A stretch of DNA of 20,349 nucleotides from a virus. Shown here in pieces: positions 13,562-19,958 of the stretch. Where the stretch lies: the IMG/VR virus record IMGVR_UViG_3300049914_000152, positions 1 through 20,349 of that record; one strand, given 5' to 3'. Each line of letters starts with the position of its first letter. Position 1 is the stretch's first letter. Below the pieces are notes generated by a model. That model had not been told where the DNA came from and made no database searches. It saw only the letters and a list, made by a program, of their open reading frames with translations. Made by a program: the position numbers and the translations under genes.

Positions 13562-13821
13562 ACGAGTCACAGGATTCATTTCAGCGCTTCATGTTTGGGG
13601 AAATGAACAAAGACGCGGCCCGACGCCGTAAGGAAGCTGCAATCAAAGAGGCTGCGGCTTCCGATAGGGCCCTGAAGGAGCAGATCGCCTCGCGGTCGAC
13701 AGAAGAGCAGCTGGCTGCTATAGACGAACTCGTAGCAGACGGCCAACGGAAAGGATTGCCGATAACGAGAGAGCTGGTCCTGTATGCAATGAGGCCCGTG
13801 CATCGGAAGGCGACTCCATGA
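13558..13821 (+). CDS. Small charged helical protein
   Basis: 87 residues from ATG 13558, which gives a four-base overlap; an upstream in-frame start at 13522 would cut into the previous gene. Almost the whole protein is alternating Arg/Lys and Glu/Ala helix (AARRRKEAAIKEAAASD), probably a coiled coil. Function unknown. Confidence 0.6.
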   Translation: MNESQDSFQRFMFGEMNKDAARRRKEAAIKEAAASDRALKEQIASRSTEEQLAAIDELVADGQRKGLPITRELVLYAMRPVHRKATP

Positions 13822-13913
13822 GAACGATTGTCTCTCTCTGGCATGCGTTCTGGCGGTCCTTTGAGGTACAGCGGGCGCTGGACGCACTGATGCGAATACA
13901 GAGGAAGTCATGA
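13818..13913 (+). CDS. 31-residue miniprotein
   Basis: ATG 13818 to TGA 13913, sharing ATGA overlaps with the genes on both sides; it exactly fills the space between them, which is the main evidence that it is translated. The product (MRTIVSLWHAFWRSFEVQRA onward) would form one amphipathic helix with a hydrophobic, aromatic first half. Small and unproven. Confidence 0.5.
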   Translation: MRTIVSLWHAFWRSFEVQRALDALMRIQRKS

Positions 13914-14182
13914 GCAGACCCTATAAGACCGCGAATCACAGGATTATCGACCGGGGCAGGAACGGGTGTTTTCGGCAGTCAACACTCGCAGACGTTGGGT
14001 TGAAGGCCACGGTTTGCCCGGGGTGTGGGCGCATCAACTTCTGGCACCGTCCGATCGATGACAAGCCGGAAGGCTATCGGTCTCCAGGTGGGTTCAGTGA
14101 CCCAGCAGATTTCGTACACCAGAACCCGATGGTGTGCGCCAGGTGTGGAGCGGACATCAGTGAGGTGGCACCCAATGGTTGA
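13910..14182 (+). CDS. Small zinc-ribbon protein
   Basis: 90 residues. Two knuckles, CPGC near residue 36-39 and CARC near 76-79, form a C-x2-C ... C-x2-C zinc ribbon with about 36 residues between. The N-terminus is basic (MSRPYKTANHRIIDRGRNG), suggesting nucleic-acid contact. It overlaps its neighbours (ATGA upstream, 8 bases downstream). The zinc ribbon is seen in the sequence; a nucleic-acid role is inference. Confidence 0.7.
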   Translation: MSRPYKTANHRIIDRGRNGCFRQSTLADVGLKATVCPGCGRINFWHRPIDDKPEGYRSPGGFSDPADFVHQNPMVCARCGADISEVAPNG

Positions 14183-14366
14183 ACTTGCAAATGGCGACCT
14201 CCAGCTGGACAACGGCACGGTGATCCCTGCCGAGAAGCGTACCAGGTGCGAGGTCTACTCTCGAGTCGTTGGCTACCTGAGACCGATCGCCCAGTGGAAT
14301 CTCGGCAAGAAGGCAGAATGGGCCGACAGGGTTGTCTTTGAGGCGGCGAGTCATGTCCGTAAATAA
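14175..14366 (+). CDS. Stand-alone NrdD C-terminal (glycyl-radical-like) domain
   Basis: 63 residues from ATG 14175. Residues 25-52 read CEVYSRVVGYLRPIAQWN then GKKAEWADR. This is very close in pattern to the end of class III anaerobic ribonucleotide reductase (NrdD), where RVxGYLxP..xWNxGK surrounds the radical-bearing glycine; G33 is the equivalent here. The catalytic barrel and ATP-cone are absent, and no NrdD body lies nearby. Short stand-alone proteins of this kind exist in other genomes. It may act as a spare glycyl-radical domain, as YfiD does for pyruvate formate-lyase, or it may only keep a zinc/DNA-type fold. The resemblance is strong, the function unknown. Confidence 0.75.
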   Translation: MVELANGDLQLDNGTVIPAEKRTRCEVYSRVVGYLRPIAQWNLGKKAEWADRVVFEAASHVRK

Positions 14367-14457
14367 GGAGTTTGTGCTAGAGGGATTGAGCCATTCATGC
14401 GGTATGCTCGACAGGATATACCAGGCAGGGTATCTGAGAGGATCCATAACGCCATAG
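14353..14457 (+). CDS. Possible 34-residue ORF after the NrdD-like gene
   Basis: ATG 14353 to TAG 14457, overlapping the previous gene by 14 bases. Product MSVNKEFVLEGLSHSCGMLD then RIYQAGYLRGSITP. The ribosome site is weak. The gap from here to 14502 holds a short hairpin (CCGGCCC/GGGCTGG, about 14481-14500) and no gene. Confidence 0.3.
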   Translation: MSVNKEFVLEGLSHSCGMLDRIYQAGYLRGSITP

Positions 14458-14502
14458 CACCACTAGGCTAAATCAGTGTTCCGGCCCTGCGAGGGGCTGG
14501 GG

Positions 14503-14521
14503 TATACAGCGGACTGGGGAG
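14503..14521 (+). promoter_or_regulatory. -10-like box plus leader motif copy 7
   Basis: TATACA (14503-14508) is directly followed by GCGGACTGGGGAG (14509-14521), seven bases (GACATAT region) before ATG 14528. No strong -35 box is seen; a GC-rich hairpin occupies that place. Confidence 0.7.
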
Positions 14522-14527
14522 AGACAT

Positions 14528-15055
14528 ATGCGGACTGGGGATCTCGTAAGGCATACTCCGTTACGTCGCACGGCATTCAAGAACATCGGGCGAAGCTCTG
14601 AAGGGGGCGTTCGAACGTGCAAGGTCGGCAAAGGCATTGTGGCTGCGCAGATACGCAGACGCTGTCTGACGGCCTTACGAAACGAGAACGACACAATCTG
14701 TGGCGACATCGTTCGCTTCCGGGACGGCATGGTCTGCCGTAAATGTCATCAGCATGTCGAAGGGCGCAACGCCCAGTGGTCCCATATCTTCGTCCGGGAA
14801 CTGCTCGGCACGCGCTGGAATTCTCGTAACGCTGTTCTGCTCGGCTCGGACTGTCACCATGGATGGTGGGAGGGTTTGAGTCGGAAGGAGCAACTCGCCT
14901 GGGCGCGGACCCAACTAGGGGAAGGCGAGCTCGATCAACTGTGGGCTGAGTCGATGGCGCTGCTCCACGATCGACAAGCCTTCTACGAATCTGAGAACGC
15001 CAGGCTCAAAGCCGAATACCGCACACTCACCGGGCATGCATGGGGCAAGTCATGA
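14528..15055 (+). CDS. NinG-like/HNH-type phage recombination protein
   Basis: 175 residues. Residues 70-73 (CRKC), 86 (H in AQWSHI), 95-102 (TRWNSRNA) and 109-111 (CHH) give the order C-x2-C, H, N, C-x-H seen in NinG-type phage proteins and related HNH nucleases. In lambda, NinG works with recombination functions on branched DNA. The N-terminus (HTPLRRTAFKNIGR) is basic and typical of NinG-like proteins. A second copy of the leader motif (14530-14541) overlaps its first codons. It overlaps the next gene (ATGA). Confidence 0.7.
   Translation: MRTGDLVRHTPLRRTAFKNIGRSSEGGVRTCKVGKGIVAAQIRRRCLTALRNENDTICGDIVRFRDGMVCRKCHQHVEGRNAQWSHIFVRELLGTRWNSRNAVLLGSDCHHGWWEGLSRKEQLAWARTQLGEGELDQLWAESMALLHDRQAFYESENARLKAEYRTLTGHAWGKS
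14530..14541 (+). promoter_or_regulatory. Leader motif copy 8, over the start codon
   Basis: GCGGACTGGGGA begins with the G of ATG 14528-14530 and is translated as part of MRTGD. It lies 21 bases, two helical turns, after copy 7, and its upstream context ACATAT matches that of copy 2. Confidence 0.65.
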
Positions 15056-15657
15056 GGGCCGGACAGCACGCGACAGAGGAACAGGTGGCAAGGTGTACCG
15101 GATCCCTTAATTCCAATTGGAAGGGCGGCAAGGTCGAACGTATCTGTCTGCAATGTGGTGAGAAGTTTCTTTCTAAGCGTTCAGCAAATCGCAAGTATTG
15201 CAGTGGAAAATGTTTCCATGAGGCGCAGTTTGGTCACCCCGTGTCAGATAAGGGTTTAGCTGCGCTGTCAACAGGAGCGGTCATAGCTCAGAAACGAAAT
15301 ACGGGGACCCACCGTTCTCCAGAAACTAAGAAGAAGATATCTGTCGCCTCGACCGCTTGGCAGATAGGAAAAAAGGGGCCGTTGAACAATCATTATCGAG
15401 GGGGAAAGCATTTGAACTGGGCCAGAACCCACTCAAAGCGGCGTGACCTCGCCTTCCTGCCCCTGAACCTTTGGTTCCCTGACTGCGAGGGGCACCACCT
15501 CGACCACGATCACGTCCTGTATATTCCTAGGATCTTGCACCAAAGCGTCAGCCACAATCACACCAGCGGGCGCGGCATGGAACAGATTAACGCCCTGGCC
15601 CTGGCCTATGCAGGACTGAGCAGCGACGTTCTTAATGATGCGTTGCCGTTCAACTAA
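15052..15657 (+). CDS. HNH-type homing endonuclease-like protein
   Basis: 201 residues from ATG 15052 (ATGA overlap). Three parts are visible: a zinc-finger-like start (ICLQCGEKFLSKRS, then KYCSGKC), a NUMOD3-like DNA-recognition motif (HRSPETKKKIS) and a C-terminal His/Asp-rich domain, GHHLDHDHVLYIPRILHQSV followed by HN and a helix (MEQINALALAY). The last domain resembles a group of HNH-like nucleases found in environmental and archaeal-virus sequences. The mid part is A/T-richer than the neighbours, consistent with a mobile gene. No intron boundaries are seen, so it is probably a free-standing homing nuclease. Confidence 0.75.
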   Translation: MRAGQHATEEQVARCTGSLNSNWKGGKVERICLQCGEKFLSKRSANRKYCSGKCFHEAQFGHPVSDKGLAALSTGAVIAQKRNTGTHRSPETKKKISVASTAWQIGKKGPLNNHYRGGKHLNWARTHSKRRDLAFLPLNLWFPDCEGHHLDHDHVLYIPRILHQSVSHNHTSGRGMEQINALALAYAGLSSDVLNDALPFN

Positions 15658-15672
15658 AGGGGAGGGGACACG

Positions 15673-16203
15673 ATGAAGTGGTCATCTCGCAAGCCAACGC
15701 GCGTCGACTACAGCAAGATCGCCCTTGCTTTGTTCATAGTGGCTCTTGTCGCTCTGTTTGTGATGCTGCTCTCACTCCTGGCACCCAGTGAGGCCACAGC
15801 TGGGGACATCGTCAACTTCCGGGTCGCTCGCCGGCTGCCTCCTGCCCCTCTCCTCGAGAAGGTGACGACAAGGTCATCTGAACCTATCGCAATTTTGATA
15901 TGCGAGATCACGGCCTATTCGCCTACCGTAGAAGAGACGGACAATGACCCCATGACTACTGCCAGCGGCAAGCGTGTCTACGTTGGCGGCATTGCTGCAG
16001 ATCTGAGCGTCTTGCCATTCGGCTCGCTGGTTGTCATCCCCGGGTACAATGGCGGTGATCCTTGCACGGTCATCGATACTGGCTCTGCCATCAAGGGCGC
16101 CAAGCTGGACGTGTTCCTATGGTCAGCACACGAGGCAATTCACTGGGGACGGCGTCGTAACGTGCGCGTGGAGGTCCTCTACGTTCCTAAGGCGTCGCCA
16201 TGA
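15673..16203 (+). CDS. 3D-domain (double-psi barrel) membrane-anchored protein
   Basis: 176 residues from ATG 15673 after GGGGAGGGG. Residues 16-37 form a membrane helix (IALALFIVALVALFVMLLSLL). Residues 77-172 form a 3D domain, named for three conserved aspartates: ITAYSP (79-84), D110 in AADLSVLPFGS, and D135 and D146 in VIDTGSAIKGAKLDVFL. In MltA and cell-wall-binding proteins this fold cuts or binds peptidoglycan. The domain would face outside the membrane. It is far from the main lysis cassette and among early-type genes, so it may act in DNA entry, wall remodelling or exclusion and not in lysis. Confidence 0.85.
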   Translation: MKWSSRKPTRVDYSKIALALFIVALVALFVMLLSLLAPSEATAGDIVNFRVARRLPPAPLLEKVTTRSSEPIAILICEITAYSPTVEETDNDPMTTASGKRVYVGGIAADLSVLPFGSLVVIPGYNGGDPCTVIDTGSAIKGAKLDVFLWSAHEAIHWGRRRNVRVEVLYVPKASP

Positions 16204-16403
16204 CCAACAATCAGATCATCCGCGGTCTCCTGCCAGGGCAGAAGGTGGAGCTCGTCCTAGTCGACGGTCGCATCTTCAAGGGGATTGTCGTCGGCAATGG
16301 GATGCAGACATGGGTCGAACTGACCGGCAAGGACGGCGACCAGTTCAAGATCGAGACAAGCCGTCTGTCGCGCTGCCTTGGGACGCTCGAGGTCGTGGAA
16401 TGA
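16200..16403 (+). CDS. Small Sm/Lsm-like beta-barrel protein
   Basis: 67 residues with ATGA overlaps at both ends. The strand pattern GQKVELVLVDGRIFKGIVVG, then WVELTGKDG and FKIETSRL, is what an Sm-like or SH3-like barrel would give (bent strand, Gly, second strand). Hfq-type key residues are not clear. Because this phage may use antisense RNA control, an RNA-binding barrel would be of interest, but that link is only a guess. Confidence 0.6.
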   Translation: MTNNQIIRGLLPGQKVELVLVDGRIFKGIVVGNGMQTWVELTGKDGDQFKIETSRLSRCLGTLEVVE

Positions 16404-18676
16404 GGCGCGGTCCTGAAGTATCCGGCTGGGCTGGCTCGCTATTCGGCGAACCAATAGCGGCGGCAGTCAGACTGTCTGCGATCTGCAACGGCATAGCCTA
16501 CGAGTCACTCAAGTGCAAGCAATGTGATATGCTCGCATTCTGCGATGGAAATCCCATTAGCCAGGGATGGTCAGCGAAACATCCTGCTGATTACGGCCGA
16601 ATGAAAGCAGAGTATGCGGTCCTTCCTATGAAGTCGCACGACATTAGCGTCATAGACAATGTCGTGAAGGTCGACGGCATAGTGACTGATGACAACTTCG
16701 TGCCCCTCAATCAGCCTGCCCCGGGGCTCGAATCTCCCTGGGCGTGTGACTGCCGGAATTGTGGCGAGTACCAGGGCGGGGCCTGTCCGATCTATGGCTG
16801 CATGTGCAAGCCTGACTGTCGGCAGGATCCTCCGTGTGCGGTGGAGCATTGTGTCGGCTACTGGCCGGCCAGCGACCGGTACGATAAGCTGGCGGAGGAC
16901 AGGCTGATCACGTACCTGCAGAGAGTCAGCATGCCTACGGCCAATGAGATCGCCCCATTGTTCCCGAAGGACCTACTCGCCCAAGCATACAACAAGGGGC
17001 TTATCCAGGGCGTCGAGAACGGTTACCGCTACGACCTCGGAGAGTCGACCGAAGAGTTCTACTGGCGCATCAATCACACGCCTTGGACGCTCGCTGCCGT
17101 CGCCAAACAGAATGAGCGCAATGGTATCGGGGCTTACGAACCCTTCGAGCGATGGCAGCTGCTCATGCGGCACCGGCAGAAGGCGTCACCTGCCGAAGTG
17201 CCTGTCGTATCCAGGAAAAAGCCAGCCAAGGCGAAGAAGCAGCCAAAGCTCATGAGGGCAGCCTATAATGGCAACTCTCTCCCTGGGAGCAATGCCGATA
17301 TCTGCAGTCACTGTGACTGCGAGACCTGTGGCCTGAACCAGGCGCATCTGAACTACACCGACAAGGAATGGGCGAACTGCCCGCGTTGCGGGTGTGACCA
17401 GTGCCTTGGCAAGCCGGAGCTCCAGCCAAAGACTCTCTGCGGACGGAAGTCGTCGCTCACAGCCGAGGTTATGGGAAACACCGAGAGCTGTCTGCCCAGG
17501 GAACAGCTGCACGTCGACACGGTCCAGCGTTACGTCCGGCCAGCCGAATGCCAAGAGGGGTCTTGCACTGCCTGTCAGTGCCAGACCTGTGGCAACCGCA
17601 ACCTGAACTGTGCACTCAATGGCGATGAACCGGTCCTCATCTGTTCCACGTGCTGGTTGAACCATCCGCATCATTGGAAGGTCTACGCCGCGATCGTCAA
17701 GACATGTCCTCACTGGCGCGACGCTGCGACCTTCCCCGCGGACATCCTGGCGCCTGGCCAAGGTCCGTGCCCAGCAGAGCCTTGTCAGCTCATGTACAAC
17801 GGCGAAGGTGGCCCCTGTCTCTGCCATTCCTGCAAGCATGGAACGCCCGATTGCGATAGCACGTGCGGTGTCCCCGGCTACCCGATGGAGACGGGGCAGT
17901 ATGCTTGCGGATGGTACGCTAAGAAGGAAGTGGCCACGGTCGAAGTAGTTACGCTGCCGGCTGCCGATCTCGACGTCCCGGACCTGGTCAAGGTGGGCGA
18001 CCTGGTGACCCGGTTGCACACAAGAGGCTTTGTGTACGACATTCGCAAGGTGACACACGTGGAGAGAACGGACGCCGGCTGGCAGATCTATGGTGATCTG
18101 TGGGACGACTTCCGGCACCCACGGCGGAAGAACGTCAGCAAGAACGAACCGATCATCGAGTACCCCGCCACCAGCTGGAAGGTCCAGGAGGGCAGAGTCG
18201 TTCCCATAAGTGAGAAGGTTGTCGACGCGTGCGACGAATCGATCTACAACGAGACGTTTCCGGATGAGCGGCTCATCACGCTTACCCTCGAGCAGGTTGA
18301 GCAACTGGTGGCTGTCGAGGAAGCAGAGGACATCAATGGGCCGACCTGGTATACCCACGTGTGGCTCAAGGCTGTGAACGCGAAAGGACACAAGAACGAA
18401 CAGGGTTATCTCGAGGATCCAAGAAAGCGGTGGCCACTACTCGGGCATGCGCGGTTCGTGGACACGTCGGCTGCCGCGGTCGCAAAGATTCCATCGGGTC
18501 GGCGTTCAGAGGTCTGCCAGGATGAACCCGAGTGCGAACATTGCCTCTGCTACACCTGTCAGCATCAGAAGGCCTGCCGCCTGGACAATACGCTGAATTG
18601 TTGTTCGCCATGCAAGACAACAGGTGGAGCGCACCATCATAAAGCCGTCGACTGCGAAGGATACCAGACCACCTGA
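16400..18676 (+). CDS. 758-residue cysteine-rich multi-zinc-module protein, unknown
   Basis: ATG 16400 overlaps the previous stop. About 51 cysteines are spread in clusters: residues 29-48, 116-151, 302-335, 384-436, 457-503 and 706-752. The unit C-x2-C-x-C-x2-C occurs at 302-310, 327-335, 389-397 and 712-720, with shortened forms C-x-C-x2-C at 116-121 and 473-478. The units at 389 and 712 continue alike: one Cys, then C-x2-C, a His pair and a last Cys. Between them are a helical segment (160-260), a Lys/Pro linker (265-285) and a Cys-poor domain (about 515-700) beginning VKVGDLVTRLHTRGFVYDIR that looks like a small barrel. There is no signal peptide. Zinc or iron-sulphur binding is likely. 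I do not recognise the family. Confidence 0.75.
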   Translation: MRRGPEVSGWAGSLFGEPIAAAVRLSAICNGIAYESLKCKQCDMLAFCDGNPISQGWSAKHPADYGRMKAEYAVLPMKSHDISVIDNVVKVDGIVTDDNFVPLNQPAPGLESPWACDCRNCGEYQGGACPIYGCMCKPDCRQDPPCAVEHCVGYWPASDRYDKLAEDRLITYLQRVSMPTANEIAPLFPKDLLAQAYNKGLIQGVENGYRYDLGESTEEFYWRINHTPWTLAAVAKQNERNGIGAYEPFERWQLLMRHRQKASPAEVPVVSRKKPAKAKKQPKLMRAAYNGNSLPGSNADICSHCDCETCGLNQAHLNYTDKEWANCPRCGCDQCLGKPELQPKTLCGRKSSLTAEVMGNTESCLPREQLHVDTVQRYVRPAECQEGSCTACQCQTCGNRNLNCALNGDEPVLICSTCWLNHPHHWKVYAAIVKTCPHWRDAATFPADILAPGQGPCPAEPCQLMYNGEGGPCLCHSCKHGTPDCDSTCGVPGYPMETGQYACGWYAKKEVATVEVVTLPAADLDVPDLVKVGDLVTRLHTRGFVYDIRKVTHVERTDAGWQIYGDLWDDFRHPRRKNVSKNEPIIEYPATSWKVQEGRVVPISEKVVDACDESIYNETFPDERLITLTLEQVEQLVAVEEAEDINGPTWYTHVWLKAVNAKGHKNEQGYLEDPRKRWPLLGHARFVDTSAAAVAKIPSGRRSEVCQDEPECEHCLCYTCQHQKACRLDNTLNCCSPCKTTGGAHHHKAVDCEGYQTT

Positions 18677-18796
18677 TGTAAGGGAGCAGATACCCTTCGC
18701 CGCGTTTCGCCAAAGCGGGCTAATGACAAGTTCAGGTGAGGGGTCTTGCATAACTGAAATGAAGGCGCGCCGCGGAAAAAAGCACGGAGGCGAGGC
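18677..18796. other. Short gap, no convincing gene
   Basis: 120 bases after the cysteine-rich gene. An AAGGG/CCCTT hairpin lies at about 18678-18695 without a T run. An ORF through here (18624-18866) overlaps both neighbours and lacks a good start. The end holds CACGGAGGCGAGG, the ribosome site of the next gene. Confidence 0.5.
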
Positions 18797-19342
18797 ATGC
18801 GAGAGAAGGTTCCTCTACTACGAGTGCCTGGGTTCAGGACCGTGGAACGAGATGGCAGATACGTGAGTGGCAGGAATGTCGTGCTGGAATGGTGCGGAGG
18901 CAATGCGCGCGACGCCGTGCATGCCTTACGTGATCAGATGATCCAACGGAACGAGAAAGAGATTGCCGGGATCGTCATTCGTGGACTGAGCAAGAAGTAT
19001 GACCTCCTCTATGAATTGGATAGGGAGACGATCGACGGTAGAAAGAAGACCGCCGTGAAGTTCAGTTGTTGGAAACATGTGCCAAGCAGGCAAGAGAAAC
19101 CGAAGAAACCGCACCACGAGGAAGTTCTTTTACCAACGGCAACGCCTGGGATTCGACAGACCCACGCCGGTTTGTTTCGGGTGAATCTGGGACACCACTC
19201 TCTCGGGACGTTCCCCACGTATGTAGAGGCTGTCTGTGCGAAGGCGCTCTACGTCGCTGAAATAGGGCCTCGTCCTGGACCCAAACCGAATGTCGGGAAT
19301 TGTAACAGTGAGAAACTTGCCAATGCTCCAGTGCGCTCCTAG
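18797..19342 (+). CDS. AP2-like DNA-binding domain protein
   Basis: 181 residues from ATG 18797 with GGAGGCGAGG just upstream. The N-terminal 85 residues are alpha/beta and unrecognised. Residues about 118-158 (GIRQTHAGLFRVNLGHHSLG, TFPTYVEAVCAKAL) follow the AP2 pattern: three short strands, then LGtF.t.eEA..A in the helix. AP2 domains in phages are often carried by homing nucleases or small regulators; no nuclease motif is seen here. The last 25 residues are Pro/Asn-rich. It ends 19 bases before the next leader-motif copy. Confidence 0.65.
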   Translation: MREKVPLLRVPGFRTVERDGRYVSGRNVVLEWCGGNARDAVHALRDQMIQRNEKEIAGIVIRGLSKKYDLLYELDRETIDGRKKTAVKFSCWKHVPSRQEKPKKPHHEEVLLPTATPGIRQTHAGLFRVNLGHHSLGTFPTYVEAVCAKALYVAEIGPRPGPKPNVGNCNSEKLANAPVRS

Positions 19343-19344
19343 AC

Positions 19345-19375
19345 TATAAATGCAACAATTGCGGACTGGGGAGTC
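19345..19375 (+). promoter_or_regulatory. -10-like box plus leader motif copy 9
   Basis: TATAAA (19345-19350) and, ten bases on, GCGGACTGGGGAGTC (19361-19375), identical over 15 bases to the reversed copy at 11337-11351. ATG 19379 follows three bases later. No good -35 box at the right distance. Confidence 0.7.
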
Positions 19376-19378
19376 TAC

Positions 19379-19525
19379 ATGTTGAACGAGTATGCCGAGG
19401 CCTTGGAAGCGCAATATGCCGTGTTGTTCCCGGTGGCTTGTCATACTCCCCGAAGCAGATCCCCCATGTACCACGGTCAGGCCCGCTGTTTGCCCGTGAA
19501 CGCATGGGGGATTTTGCATGTCTAG
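19379..19525 (+). CDS. Possible 48-residue leader ORF
   Basis: ATG 19379 to TAG 19525. The start is supported by the leader motif, whose GGGGAG lies about seven bases upstream, as for the other motif-led genes. The product (MLNEYAEALEAQYAVLFPVA, then CHTPRSRSPMYHGQARCLPV) has no recognised domain. Its second half overlaps a strong hairpin, so the peptide may be a leader whose translation affects the downstream RNA. Confidence 0.45.
   Translation: MLNEYAEALEAQYAVLFPVACHTPRSRSPMYHGQARCLPVNAWGILHV
19459..19512 (+). terminator. Hairpin followed by TTTT: terminator or attenuator candidate
   Basis: ATCCCCCATG (19459-19468) pairs perfectly with CATGGGGGAT (19503-19512); an inner stem CACGG/CCGTG (19472-19476 with 19494-19498) shortens the loop. 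T residues follow at 19512-19515 (GGGGGATTTTG). It lies within the 48-residue ORF, an arrangement typical of attenuation. Confidence 0.45.
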
Positions 19526-19547
19526 AAAAGCCAATCGCGATTGTTTG

Positions 19548-19603
19548 AGTGCAGACGTGTTTCCTCCTAGCCGCGCAAGCGGACTCCTTTGCACGTCTGC
19601 ACT
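19548..19603 (+). repeat. 12-bp perfect inverted repeat with GNRA-type inner hairpin
   Basis: AGTGCAGACGTG (19548-19559) and CACGTCTGCACT (19592-19603) match at every base. Inside, CCGC-GCAA-GCGG (19571-19582) is a stem with a GNRA tetraloop. The inner GCGGACT (19579-19585) equals the start of the leader motif and could also pair with AGTCCGC at 19622-19628, giving two exclusive folds. Confidence 0.65.
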
Positions 19604-19645
19604 GAGACGATCCCTCTGGCCAGTCCGCAAGGCTGACCGGCATAT

Positions 19646-19704
19646 GGAGCTGGACACAGCAGTCAGCCAGGGTGCTGACGCGGGTGCGATTCCCGTAGGC
19701 TCCT
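19646..19704 (+). tRNA. tRNA-like or decayed tRNA element (weak)
   Basis: GCGGG-TGCGATT-CCCGT (19680-19696) looks like a T arm with a seven-base loop, though TGC replaces TTC. GGAGCT (19646-19651) can pair with GGCTCC (19698-19703) as an acceptor stem. Between them is one hairpin, GTCAGC/GCTGAC (19662-19679). At about 59 bases it has no room for both D and anticodon arms, so it is not a normal tRNA. It may be a remnant or a mimic. Confidence 0.25.
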
Positions 19705-19801
19705 ACAACTATACTGAGAGCGGGATGCTGCAATTGACTTCCTTAAGCTCCAAGTCGGGCAACGTTCCCGGACAGTTCCCGCTCTCGCCTGTGGTGACAG
19801 C

Positions 19802-19957
19802 ATGACCGACTCAACCCTCTCGTTTACTGTCAGTGGACATGACAAGATCAGTGGTCGTGATGTGCGCATCAAGATCAAGATGATCCCTATCCGGACGTTC
19901 AAAGATGAACGCGGATTGGTTGTCACCTACCAAGTCAAGGCAAAGGAAGTCAAGTGA
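19802..19957 (+). CDS. Small 51-residue protein, unknown
   Basis: ATG 19802 to TGA 19957. The product (MTDSTLSFTVSGHDKISGRD, then VRIKIKMIPIRTFKDERG and VTYQVKAKEVK) has alternating hydrophobic and charged residues typical of a small beta protein. The ribosome site (GGTGAC) is weak. Its stop lies one base before the GTG proposed for the HNH gene, consistent with coupling. Confidence 0.5.
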   Translation: MTDSTLSFTVSGHDKISGRDVRIKIKMIPIRTFKDERGLVVTYQVKAKEVK

Positions 19958-19958
19958 C

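Larger units (their letters stand above)
19526..19801 (+). ncRNA. Structured, probably non-coding region
   Basis: These 276 bases lack a convincing gene; a 95-residue ORF crossing them (19518-19805) has no ribosome site and reads through inverted repeats. In order: a 12-bp perfect stem with inner GCAA tetraloop hairpin (19548-19603); CCAGTCCGC (19620-19628), the exact complement of the first nine bases of the leader motif; a tRNA-like set of stems (19646-19704); and a 10-bp perfect stem GAGAGCGGGA/TCCCGCTCTC (19716-19725 with 19777-19786) around smaller hairpins. A small RNA or RNAs of unknown type is the simplest reading. Confidence 0.45.

Noticed and set aside
17186-18391. 401-residue minus-strand ORF
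   Set aside because: It lies opposite the cysteine-rich gene, whose repeated CxxCxCxxC units show that the plus frame is the coding one.
19344-19733. Minus-strand ORF containing GNRTRVSTLAD
   Set aside because: Such peptides are known artefacts of reading T-arm-like tRNA sequence backwards. It crosses inverted repeats and has no ribosome site; it is better explained by the tRNA-like element on the plus strand.
19518-19805. 95-residue plus-strand ORF
   Set aside because: No ribosome site, and it is read through several perfect inverted repeats; the region looks non-coding.
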